From Coix lacryma-jobi var. lacryma-jobi (lineage: Eukaryota; Streptophyta; Magnoliopsida; Poales; Poaceae), in the NCBI GenBank assembly GCA_009763385.1, contig CM019823.1:169910302-169974301 (forward strand): a stretch of DNA of 64,000 bases. The letters run 5' to 3'. Below, piece by piece: positions 23,078 through 34,646 of this stretch; the first letter of the stretch is position 1, and the number at the start of each line of letters is the position of its first letter. The notes below the pieces were generated by a model, which had not been told where the DNA came from, searched no databases, and saw only the letters and a program-made list of their open reading frames with translations. The position numbers and the translations under genes were made by a program.

Positions 23078-26000
23078 TGTGACACCCCAATTTTAAGAAC
23101 AAAATTGGAGCACAATATATGTATGCCAGGATCAATTTTCATACATATATCCACATCATAGTAAATATCAAAACAATGCTTTATTAATAATAACGAACTT
23201 TATTACATAAATGACCCTCGGGTCTGAAATAAAAAAAAGTACAGACTCTCATGATAACAGACGCTAATGAAGACTCTGAAGTAGTCGCGGAAGTCTGGAC
23301 TCCATCTCCACAGGAAGGTCGACCGGGGGTAGCGCCATCCTAGTACAGGTCGTCAGGGTCGAAGCCACCGTCCTCTGGATACTCCGGCTCCTCGTGAACG
23401 TAGCCACCAGTGTCTCCGTAATCGCCAGCGTCTGGGTGGGGTAGCAGGGGGACAAAGAGGAAGGGTGAGTACATCGAAATGTACTCCGCAAGTGTAGGAA
23501 ATAAATGCTTATGAGGCTTATAACAAAGGTAGGCTGACTTTGTTTGACTCAAGCGCCTAAAGCGACACATCCTATTAATCCTATTAATCCTATGCACCTA
23601 TTTACTAGGTTATAGACAGACACTGTAGAAAAGTAACAACACTCGGAGTCACACCGAGTAACCAACACTTGGAGTCGCACCAAGTACCCACACCTGAAGT
23701 CCATCAGGCAACCGCACCTGAAGTCCATCAGATGACCCGAAACAGTAACCAGTAACCAACTAATCTCAAAGAAGTCCAAGCCCGCTCGTGACCGTGAGCA
23801 CGGCTGATATATCAGTTTTACACTCTGCAGAGGTTGCACATCGTTACCCATGAGTCGTGCAGATCCCGTCACGCTAAACACTGCCAAGGTGCATAGCAGG
23901 TTGCACTGCAAGGCCTTTACAAAACTCCCTCCAAGTCCGTTTTACACGTTCACTAAGGTTTCACCGCTAACAGTGGATATACGCACCACTGCAGAAGCCC
24001 CCTCTTGTGCCACAAATCCAACCCCGTGTAAACCCTCAACTTGGAGGCAATTAATTACTTGGCCAGGTCCAGCCCATCCAGATCCCATGGTTGCGCTGTC
24101 AAGCCGGGTTACATGCTCTGAGAACCGGGTCCTAGGGATCCAGGCAGGATAAATCTAGCACGAGCCCCGAACCAAAAACCAAAAAGAGCTGCCAAGTCCA
24201 TGGCACAAAACCACCAATACGGTTCCATCCTGCCGGATTTACCTAATAACCATGTTACTACAAAATTACCATCTCCACATTCGTTCCATAGTTCATTAAT
24301 CAAGCTTATAAACATTTAACTCTCATCCCAACCATGACTGCAGGGCTAAGCAAGACTTCTACCCGAACAACCCAAAACAGGCGACAAGGATAATATAATA
24401 ATAACTAGTAAACCATAGCATGGGATTCAGATTAATGACAAGCATGCATCTACAAGATCTAACTACTCTAGTACCAAAAGTAAAATAAAGTAGGTGCAAG
24501 ATGTTCAAGGACACTTGCCTTCGGACTGGGTCGAATCTGCAGGGTCACAGGAAGGGTCAGGAGCGTCCTCGTACTCCGCACTCTCTGGCCCAATCATCAT
24601 ACATGGCACAATACAATAGAAATAAATAACAGTACAACAATCAGTATCAAAACAGTAAACCAACAGTTCTACTGCGTAGAGAACAAAATTATGAAACTAA
24701 CGCAAGTTGAACGGGTCGAATCGGAGTTAAAACGCAAAAGTTATAAGCGTTTGAAGTTTAGTGGCAAAACTGTAAATAAACCGAAGTCATTTTCGAATTT
24801 TAAATAAAAGAAAACTGAATTTTAATTGCATCTGGACCGGGCCTCATTTTCGGGAAAGTTCAAGGGCTAGGGTGCTATTTCCGCAAGACTCAGTGAACAG
24901 GTCCCCTGGACGGCGGGTTTATTCGGAGAAACAACAGGGGTTTATTTGCAAACTGGGCGTGGCCGGTTGACTCAGCGCCCTGCGGCTGATGTGGTCGCCA
25001 CGCGGCACGCGGTGGTTTGCCCGGTGCACCACGCGTCCGCGGACCGGGTGAGCTGGCCCGTATGGACCCAGTCCACGCGGCTGCGCAACCCGGTGCATAC
25101 CCTTTCGACCTAGCTTCTAATCGTGGCCACCCAAATAAGATCGGACGGCGTAGGAGCGTTTGGGGAGTGGTGGCGGCGCCGGTGCCAGGTGAGACGGCGG
25201 CGCGCTGAGGTCCTTACGGCGGCGCCATGGCCGGGGCAATCGGAATCCGGCTACAGGTCGTTAGAGGCCTAGGGGTGAATAGGGAAAAGGGAGTGGAGCT
25301 CACCGCGGTTCGTCTGGACGAGTTAGCGACGTCGGGGAGGGCTCGGAGAGGTGGAGACCGCGGTGGAGACCGTGCTGCGGCTGGAAACTTCGGCGAGGTC
25401 GAGGGCAGGGCCTCCAGGCGAAGTCGTACCCCGGGGCGACTTCTCGGACGCGGTGGTGCACTGCGAAGCCACTGGAGGGAGCTCGGGGTGGATCCAGACG
25501 TCGGCTCGGGATGAACCGCGAGTTTCAAGATGGCTATGGTGGCGGGGTGGCTCGGGGAGGAGAGAGGTTAGGGTTTTAGGGAGGTAGATCACGCGCGGGG
25601 CTTTGTAGAGGTTTAAGAGGCAGATAGGAAGGGGTGGCGGCGGCTTGATCAGGAGGTTGGTGCGCGCGGGTAGGGCGGGGAGGAGTTCGGTGCGGAAAGG
25701 GAGGCGCGTGCGAGGGAGGAGGGATAGAGCTGACAGGTGGGGCTCGGGGATCAGCGAGAGGAGATGGTCTGACATGCGGGGCCCGGTTGGAAGTGAGGGA
25801 GAGAGGGGGTGCGGCGAGCGTTGCTGTGGCGGGCCGGCTGCGCGCGCGCGCGGGGCTGCTGGGCCGCGCGGAGTGGGGAGCGGGCCGGCTGGTGCGGTGG
25901 TGAGGGGAGGAGGGGAGCGGGCCGCCTGGGGTGGCCGTGGGCCGGTGGGAGGGCTGAGAGGAGAGGGTGAGGTTTTGTCTTTTTTTTTTCTTTTTTCAAA

Positions 26001-26340
26001 CTTTTGCAAATCCTTTTGAAATCCCCATCAAAACATTTTGAACTAAATATATTTTGAAAAGGTTTTGGAAATATTTTCCTAGGTTTTGAAAATAAAACTT
26101 TGAATTTGATTTTATAAAGTTTTAATAAATATTTTATTTGTTTTCTAAATAGAATAAAAACGATTCGCCCTATACGGGTTTTAACAAATTTATTTTCCAC
26201 ACAATAAAATATGCGAAGGCATGAATGCAACATGTAAATGATAAACAAATTTTATTTTCCTCCTCTAATTAAACTAGCCAACCTAATTAATTTCTAATTC
26301 CTTTTATTAAATTGGGGAAAAATTAAATCAGGGTGTTACA
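23078..26340 (-). repeat. 3' LTR of the chromovirus
   Basis: In minus orientation it runs TGTAACACCC...GGGGTGTCACA, 3263 bp. The hairpin GAGTACAT-CGAA-ATGTACTC at 23467-23486 lies 389 bp from the 3' end. Frames inside it are identical in both LTRs and look non-coding. Confidence 0.95.
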
Positions 26341-26358
26341 AACCTACCCCCCTTAGAA
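26341..26358 (-). other. Polypurine tract of the chromovirus
   Basis: On the minus strand AAGGGGGGTAGGTT abuts the 3' LTR, the expected primer for plus-strand DNA synthesis. It lies just downstream of the pol stop. Confidence 0.75.
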
Positions 26359-26375
26359 GAATCTCGTCCTCGACA

Positions 26376-29300
26376 TTAGGAAGAGTCGGTGAAGAGATGA
26401 GGAAAATCTGCCCGAAGATCATCTTCCTTCTCCCATGTGGCTTCTTCTTCGGAGTAATGCTTCCATTGCACCTTGCAGATTTTAATCCTCTTGTTGCGAG
26501 TGCCCCGTTCCATCGTGTCTAGGATCTTGATCGGCTCAGAGAATGTCAGATCATCTCTCAGATCAAGCTCCTCAAGTGGCAACTGCTCCTCTGGAACTCG
26601 GAGGCATCTCTTCAGCTGGGATACATGGAACACATTATGAATACCTGCCAGACGTGCAGGCAACTCCAGCTGATAAGCAACTGCACCTTTCTTGTCAATC
26701 ACCTTGAAAGGGCCAATGAACCTCGGAGATAGCTTTCCTTTAACATTAAACCTCCGAAGACCTCTGAAGGGTGACACCTTCAGATAGACATAGTCCCCAA
26801 TCTGGAACTCCAGCTCACGTCGTCTGACATCTGCATAACTCTTCTGTCTAGACTGAGCTGTCTTCAGGTTGCTTCGGATCTGCCTGACCTGTTCTTCAGC
26901 TTCTTCTATAGACTCGGGGCCAAAGACTTTCCTTTCTCCAACCTGATTCCAGAACAGAGGTGTTCTGCACTTCCTGCCATATAGTGCCTCAAACGGTGAC
27001 ATCTTCAGACTGGCCTGATAGCTGTTGTTATATGAAAATTCTGCATACGGCAGACTCACATCCCAACTCTGGCTATTCTGGAGTGCACTGGCTCTCAACA
27101 TATCCTCCAGAATCTGATTCACCCTTTCTGTCTGACCATCGGTCTGAGGATGATAAGCTGAACTGAAACTAAGGCGAGTGTCCATAGACTCATGCAACCG
27201 CTTCCAGAATCTGGATGTGAACTGTGTACCTCTGTCAGATACTATGATCTTAGGTACTCCATGCAAGCATACAATGCGGGACATATACAGCTCTGCCAGC
27301 TTCGGACCCTGATATGTCTCCTTGACCGGAATGAAGTGAGCCACCTTGGTCAAACGATCCACTATGACCCAGATAGAGTTATATCCAGACTGTGTCCTGG
27401 GCAAACCAGTGATAAAATCCATGCTGATCTGTTCCCATTTCCATTCTGGAATCTGCAGGGGCTGTAGCAAACCAGCTGGTCTCTGATGTTGGGCCTTAAC
27501 CCTCTGACAGGTGTCACACAAGGCCACATACTCTGCTACATCTCTCTTCATCCCATACCACCAGTAATACTGCTTCAGATCCTGGTACATCTTGGTACTG
27601 CCTGGATGGAGAGAGTAGGCTGAATCATGAACTTCCCTCAGAATCAACTCCTTGATAGCCTTTACATCGGGAACACAGATCCTGCCTCTGAACCACAAAA
27701 CACCCTGATCATCCTCCGTGAATCCAGGGGCTTTGTCTTCCTTGATCAACTGTCTGACCTCTAGCAAGTACTCATCAGTGAGCTGCCCTGCTCGGATATC
27801 ACGCTCCAAGGTCGAATCAACCTCCAAGGCCACTGCATCAGTATGACCAAGAATACCCAAGTTGAGCTTCTCAAACTCCTCATGCAACTCGGGCTGCTGC
27901 TCCTTGATCTCAAGCACATTGCAGTAGACCTTTCTGCTCAAGGCATCTGCAACAACATTCGCCTTGCCCGGATGATAGTTGATACTCAGATCATAATCTT
28001 TGATCAACTCTAGCCATCTCCGTTGGCGGAGATTCAGATCTGGCTGGGTGAAGATGTACTTCAAGCTCTTGTGATCAGTGTATATCTCCGTCTTCTTCCC
28101 CATCAGATAGTGCCTCCAGATCTTCAGAGCATGAACAACCGCTGCCAACTCTAGATCATGTGTAGGATAATTCAGCTCATGCTTCCTGAGCTGCCTCGAG
28201 GCATAGGCAATCACACGACCTTCCTGCATAAGCACACATCCCAGACCCTGTCGCGAAGCATCACAATAGACCGTGAAGTTCTTCTGGACATCTGGCATGA
28301 CAAGAATAGGAGCAGAGGTCAATCTCGCTTTCAGCTCCTCGAAACCAGTCTGGCATTCAGGGGACCATACAAACTTGGCACCCTTCTCAGTCAATCTCGT
28401 CATCGGCTTCACGATCTTGGAGAATCCCTCAATGAATCTGCGATAATATCCTGCCATACCGAGGAAACTCCGAATCTCAGTAACGCTCTCAGGTACCTTC
28501 CAGTCCAATATATCTTGGACCTTGCCTGGATCCACTGATACACCACCCTCTGAGATGATATGCCCCAAATACGCTACCTTCTTCAACCAGAACTCGCATT
28601 TGCTCAGCTTCGCATACAACTGATGCTCTCTGAGCTTCTGCAACACTAATCTCAGATGCTTCTCATGTTCTTCTTCAGTCTTCGAGAATATCAGGATATC
28701 ATCAAGGAACACCACGACGAACAGATCCAAAAACTCCATGAAGACCTTGTTCATCAGATACATGAAGAAAGCTGGGGCATTAGTCAAGCCGAAGGACATC
28801 ACTGTGTACTCATATAGCCCATATCGAGTTACGAATGCCGTCTTCGGGATATCAGCTTCACGAATCTTCAGCTGATTATAACCTGTTTGCAGGTCAATCT
28901 TTGAGAACACATGAGCACCCTTCAACTGATCAAACAGATCATCAATGCGAGGAATCGGGTACTTGTTCTTGATGGTAGCTTCATTTAATGCGCGGTAATC
29001 AACGCACATCCGCAGACCTCCATCCTTCTTCGGAACAAAGATCACAGGGGCTCCCCACGGGGATGTACTAGGACGAATATGCCCCTTCTCTAACTGCTCT
29101 TGGATCTGCGTCTTCAGCTCGGCTAGCTTTTCGGCATCCATTCTATATGGTCGCCTGTATATAGGTGCAGTGCCAGGAACTAAATCAATAGAGAACTCAA
29201 TCTCACGATCAGGTGGCATACCTGGCACTTTCTGGAAGACATCAGGGAACTCCTTAACAACTCGGATATCAGGTACCACGACTGCCTCATACACTCTGGC

Positions 29301-30999
29301 TGCCTTCATCATCCTTGGCGGTGCCTGATATAGAACCTCGGTGCCGTCTGGATGCTTCACCGTGATGGTCCGTTGAGCACAATCGATAATGCCATGATAT
29401 CTGCCCAACCAGTCCATACCCAGAATAATATCCACCTCTTGCGACTCCAGGACGACGAGATGAGAAGGGAAGGCTACCCCCCTTATGAATAAGCTTACAT
29501 TGGGGCATATATACTCTGTCAACATTTCTCCTCCAGGAGACTTGACTAGCAGCTTGCTTTTCAACAAAGACTTAGGCAGGTTACATCTTGCTATGCATGG
29601 TGCTGATATGAATGAATGCGATGCCCCAGAATCGAACAACACAGTAACAGGATATGCGTCAATGGAGAACGTACCAATCACCACATCGGGAGCCTCCTGA
29701 GCTGACTCCAGTGCCACATGGTTCACCTTCCCATGCCTGAAGTTCTGGCCACCATTCCTGTTCTGGTTCTGCTGTCGAGGTGCTGGTGGAGCCTGCTGCC
29801 TGGTCGGGCACTGGTTGGCCAAGTGCCCAAGCTGGTGGCACTTGTAGCACGGACCAAGCTGACCTGCCCCCTGTGCTGGACGGGCCTGCTGCGGAGCTGG
29901 AAGACCCTGGCGAGGTGCCTGAGCCTGGCGGGGCTGCTGCTGCTGCTGAGGTGGAGCCTGGTACTGTGGAGCTGGGTGCCTGTACTGAGGAGCGGGCTGC
30001 CGGGACTGGGGCGGGCGGTACTGCTGCTGCTGGGGAATCTGCCTGGAAGCTGAGGCAGGTGGAGCGTAGCGGGGACGAGTAGAGCTGCCTGAGGACTGTC
30101 CCTGGTACGTCATCTTCCTCTTGCGATCTGCATCGAGGTCCTTCCGTTCCTTCTCCACCGCGAAGGCACGGTCAACCAGCTTCTGAAATGAGGAATACTC
30201 ATTTGAAGCTAGGGCATAGCGGAGTCCTGGGTTAAGCCCATGCCTAAAGCAGATAACAGTTTTATCATTTATTAGGTAACGAAAAGAATGAACAAGGGTA
30301 TATGAAGAATATATTTAATATGAAAGAATGACAGAGATCTTGCCTGAAGCACTCCTGCTTCTTATCATCCGTGTCCACGTCATCTGGGGCGTAACGGGAC
30401 AGCTGGCTGAACCGCGTGAGATACTCACGCACTGTCATCGCGCCCTGCCTGAGATCCTGGAACTCGCGGCGCTTCACCCTGATCTCGCCGAGAGGGACGT
30501 ACTGGTCGCGGAATGCCCTGCGGAACTCCTCCCAAGTGATCGAGTCGGCGTCCGCATGAGCTGCGGTGTACGCAGTCCACCAGTTCTTCGCCGGGCCCTG
30601 AAGCTGGTGCGAGGCGTAGAGGGCCTTATCAAGGTCCCCGACATGGGCAAGCTGCAACTTGCCTGTAATCGTCTCGAGCCAATCATCTGCATCCATTGGC
30701 TCTATGGCGTGGTGGAACACTGGAGGGCGCGTCGTCATGAAGCTCCTGAGGGTGTCATCCGGTCGGGGTGGCTGTGCAGCTCCTGCACCCTGAGCACCCT
30801 GGGCAGCCTGCGCCATCTGCTGCATGTGCTGCATGATCTGGGCCATGTTCTGCATCATCTCATTCTGCACCTGGGCCATCTGGAGCGGGTCGTACGGAGG
30901 CGGAGGTGGAGGTGGATGAGGATGGGGCGGCTGGTTGCCACCTGCCCCGCTCCCGCCAGCGTGACCGGCGTTACCCGCGCTGCTCCTGGTGTCAACCAT
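26376..30999 (-). CDS. Chromovirus gag-pol polyprotein, with a probable 100-bp intron in gag
   Basis: Exon 1 (30999-30344) starts MVDTRSSAGN and carries the gag domain. Exon 2 (30243-26376) joins in frame after a 100-bp GC-AG intron (30343-30244), giving about 1507 aa. In residues of the 1260-aa downstream frame: CCHC zinc knuckle CYKCHQLGHLANQC at 104-117, protease FDSGAS at 175-180, reverse transcriptase with FLDD at 484-487 (family usual is YVDD or FVDD), RNase H Asp 633, integrase zinc residues His 844, His 851, Cys 881 and Cys 884, catalytic Asp 914, Asp 975 and Glu 1011, and a C-terminal chromodomain-like end (CKVQWKHYSEEEATWE). Apart from the intron there is no stop or frameshift, so it could be active. 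It copies element RNA into DNA and integrates it; the chromodomain guides integration to chromatin. Confidence 0.93.
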
Positions 31000-31362
31000 C
31001 TGTTACATTTTCCAGGAGTAAGAGTGAGATATGATAAATAGATATATAACAACCCTGGTTTGGTTAATTAATTCGATTAGTAAAACATTTTAACAAATGA
31101 TGTCGCTGCAACCTGACGGTCACAACACACCAACAATCATTACAAAGAACCGAATCAAAACATGTGCACAAGTACATGTCAATCAACGTGCTACGAATTC
31201 AAACAATTATGGTGGGCATCCTACTATTGGAGGACCTACTTTGAAACAAAGTTTGAATTTTCAGCAGAGAAAGGGTCTACAGAAGTGAGAAAAGAGATGG
31301 GGCTTTTAAAAATAGTTTTGTAAACTCGACGACTGACTAGGGTAGCGTCCTACGGTCAACAC

Positions 31363-31378
31363 GGCTCCGATACCACTC
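31363..31378 (-). other. Primer-binding site of the chromovirus (initiator-Met tRNA type)
   Basis: On the minus strand TGGTATCGGAGCC lies three bases from the 5' LTR end. The usual iMet site is TGGTATCAGAGC, so there is one mismatch. Confidence 0.85.
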
Positions 31379-34300
31379 TGTGACACCCCAATTTTAAGAA
31401 CAAAATTGGAGCACAATATATGTATGCCAGGATCAATTTTCATACATATATCCACATCATAGTAAATATCAAAACAATGCTTTATTAATAATAACGAACT
31501 TTATTACATAAATGACCCTCGGGTCTGAAATAAAAAAAAGTACAGACTCTCATGATAACAGACGCTAATGAAGACTCTGAAGTAGTCGCGGAAGTCTGGA
31601 CTCCATCTCCACAGGAAGGTCGACCGGGGGTAGCGCCATCCTAGTACAGGTCGTCAGGGTCGAAGCCACCGTCCTCTGGATACTCCGGCTCCTCGTGAAC
31701 GTAGCCACCAGTGTCTCCGTAATCGCCAGCGTCTGGGTGGGGTAGCAGGGGGACAAAGAGGAAGGGTGAGTACATCGAAATGTACTCCGCAAGTGTAGGA
31801 AATAAATGCTTATGAGGCTTATAACAAAGGTAGGCTGACTTTGTTTGACTCAAGCGCCTAAAGCGACACATCCTATTAATCCTATTAATCCTATGCACCT
31901 ATTTACTAGGTTATAGACAGACACTGTAGAAAAGTAACAACACTCGGAGTCACACCGAGTAACCAACACTTGGAGTCGCACCAAGTACCCACACCTGAAG
32001 TCCATCAGGCAACCGCACCTGAAGTCCATCAGATGACCCGAAACAGTAACCAGTAACCAACTAATCTCAAAGAAGTCCAAGCCCGCTCGTGACCGTGAGC
32101 ACGGCTGATATATCAGTTTTACACTCTGCAGAGGTTGCACATCGTTACCCATGAGTCGTGCAGATCCCGTCACGCTAAACACTGCCAAGGTGCATAGCAG
32201 GTTGCACTGCAAGGCCTTTACAAAACTCCCTCCAAGTCCGTTTTACACGTTCACTAAGGTTTCACCGCTAACAGTGGATATACGCACCACTGCAGAAGCC
32301 CCCTCTTGTGCCACAAATCCAACCCCGTGTAAACCCTCAACTTGGAGGCAATTAATTACTTGGCCAGGTCCAGCCCATCCAGATCCCATGGTTGCGCTGT
32401 CAAGCCGGGTTACATGCTCTGAGAACCGGGTCCTAGGGATCCAGGCAGGATAAATCTAGCACGAGCCCCGAACCAAAAACCAAAAAGAGCTGCCAAGTCC
32501 ATGGCACAAAACCACCAATACGGTTCCATCCTGCCGGATTTACCTAATAACCATGTTACTACAAAATTACCATCTCCACATTCGTTCCATAGTTCATTAA
32601 TCAAGCTTATAAACATTTAACTCTCATCCCAACCATGACTGCAGGGCTAAGCAAGACTTCTACCCGAACAACCCAAAACAGGCGACAAGGATAATATAAT
32701 AATAACTAGTAAACCATAGCATGGGATTCAGATTAATGACAAGCATGCATCTACAAGATCTAACTACTCTAGTACCAAAAGTAAAATAAAGTAGGTGCAA
32801 GATGTTCAAGGACACTTGCCTTCGGACTGGGTCGAATCTGCAGGGTCACAGGAAGGGTCAGGAGCGTCCTCGTACTCCGCACTCTCTGGCCCAATCATCA
32901 TACATGGCACAATACAATAGAAATAAATAACAGTACAACAATCAGTATCAAAACAGTAAACCAACAGTTCTACTGCGTAGAGAACAAAATTATGAAACTA
33001 ACGCAAGTTGAACGGGTCGAATCGGAGTTAAAACGCAAAAGTTATAAGCGTTTGAAGTTTAGTGGCAAAACTGTAAATAAACCGAAGTCATTTTCGAATT
33101 TTAAATAAAAGAAAACTGAATTTTAATTGCATCTGGACCGGGCCTCATTTTCGGGAAAGTTCAAGGGCTAGGGTGCTATTTCCGCAAGACTCAGTGAACA
33201 GGTCCCCTGGACGGCGGGTTTATTCGGAGAAACAACAGGGGTTTATTTGCAAACTGGGCGTGGCCGGTTGACTCAGCGCCCTGCGGCTGATGTGGTCGCC
33301 ACGCGGCACGCGGTGGTTTGCCCGGTGCACCACGCGTCCGCGGACCGGGTGAGCTGGCCCGTATGGACCCAGTCCACGCGGCTGCGCAACCCGGTGCATA
33401 CCCTTTCGACCTAGCTTCTAATCGTGGCCACCCAAATAAGATCGGACGGCGTAGGAGCGTTTGGGGAGTGGTGGCGGCGCCGGTGCCAGGTGAGACGGCG
33501 GCGCGCTGAGGTCCTTACGGCGGCGCCATGGCCGGGGCAATCGGAATCCGGCTACAGGTCGTTAGAGGCCTAGGGGTGAATAGGGAAAAGGGAGTGGAGC
33601 TCACCGCGGTTCGTCTGGACGAGTTAGCGACGTCGGGGAGGGCTCGGAGAGGTGGAGACCGCGGTGGAGACCGTGCTGCGGCTGGAAACTTCGGCGAGGT
33701 CGAGGGCAGGGCCTCCAGGCGAAGTCGTACCCCGGGGCGACTTCTCGGACGCGGTGGTGCACTGCGAAGCCACTGGAGGGAGCTCGGGGTGGATCCAGAC
33801 GTCGGCTCGGGATGAACCGCGAGTTTCAAGATGGCTATGGTGGCGGGGTGGCTCGGGGAGGAGAGAGGTTAGGGTTTTAGGGAGGTAGATCACGCGCGGG
33901 GCTTTGTAGAGGTTTAAGAGGCAGATAGGAAGGGGTGGCGGCGGCTTGATCAGGAGGTTGGTGCGCGCGGGTAGGGCGGGGAGGAGTTCGGTGCGGAAAG
34001 GGAGGCGCGTGCGAGGGAGGAGGGATAGAGCTGACAGGTGGGGCTCGGGGATCAGCGAGAGGAGATGGTCTGACATGCGGGGCCCGGTTGGAAGTGAGGG
34101 AGAGAGGGGGTGCGGCGAGCGTTGCTGTGGCGGGCCGGCTGCGCGCGCGCGCGGGGCTGCTGGGCCGCGCGGAGTGGGGAGCGGGCCGGCTGGTGCGGTG
34201 GTGAGGGGAGGAGGGGAGCGGGCCGCCTGGGGTGGCCGTGGGCCGGTGGGAGGGCTGAGAGGAGAGGGTGAGGTTTTGTCTTTTTTTTTTCTTTTTTCAA

Positions 34301-34641
34301 ACTTTTGCAAATCCTTTTGAAATCCCCATCAAAACATTTTGAACTAAATATATTTTGAAAAGGTTTTGGAAATATTTTCCTAGGTTTTGAAAATAAAACT
34401 TTGAATTTGATTTTATAAAGTTTTAATAAATATTTTATTTGTTTTCTAAATAGAATAAAAACGATTCGCCCTATACGGGTTTTAACAAATTTATTTTCCA
34501 CACAATAAAATATGCGAAGGCATGAATGCAACATGTAAATGATAAACAAATTTTATTTTCCTCCTCTAATTAAACTAGCCAACCTAATTAATTTCTAATT
34601 CCTTTTATTAAATTGGGGAAAAATTAAATCAGGGTGTTACA
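31379..34641 (-). repeat. 5' LTR of the chromovirus
   Basis: The partner of 23078-26340, same length and apparently identical. The hairpin is at 31768-31787. The gag start is about 380 bp downstream of this LTR. Confidence 0.95.
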
Positions 34642-34646
34642 GCTAT

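Larger units (their letters stand above)
23078..34641 (-). mobile_element. Tekay-like chromovirus, full length (11,564 bp)
   Basis: Two 3263-bp LTRs (23078-26340 and 31379-34641, offset 8301) are flanked by the TSD GCTAT (23073-23077 and 34642-34646). A tRNA-iMet-type primer-binding site, gag-pol with a chromodomain and a polypurine tract complete it. I saw no difference between the LTRs by eye, so it is probably the youngest insertion here. It lies in the pol of element A, between the RT and RNase H coding parts, in the same orientation. Confidence 0.95.

Noticed and set aside
23264..26248. Several LTR ORFs repeated at +8301 (for example 25323-26009)
   Set aside because: They repeat because they lie in the two LTRs of the chromovirus; no domain, no start context.
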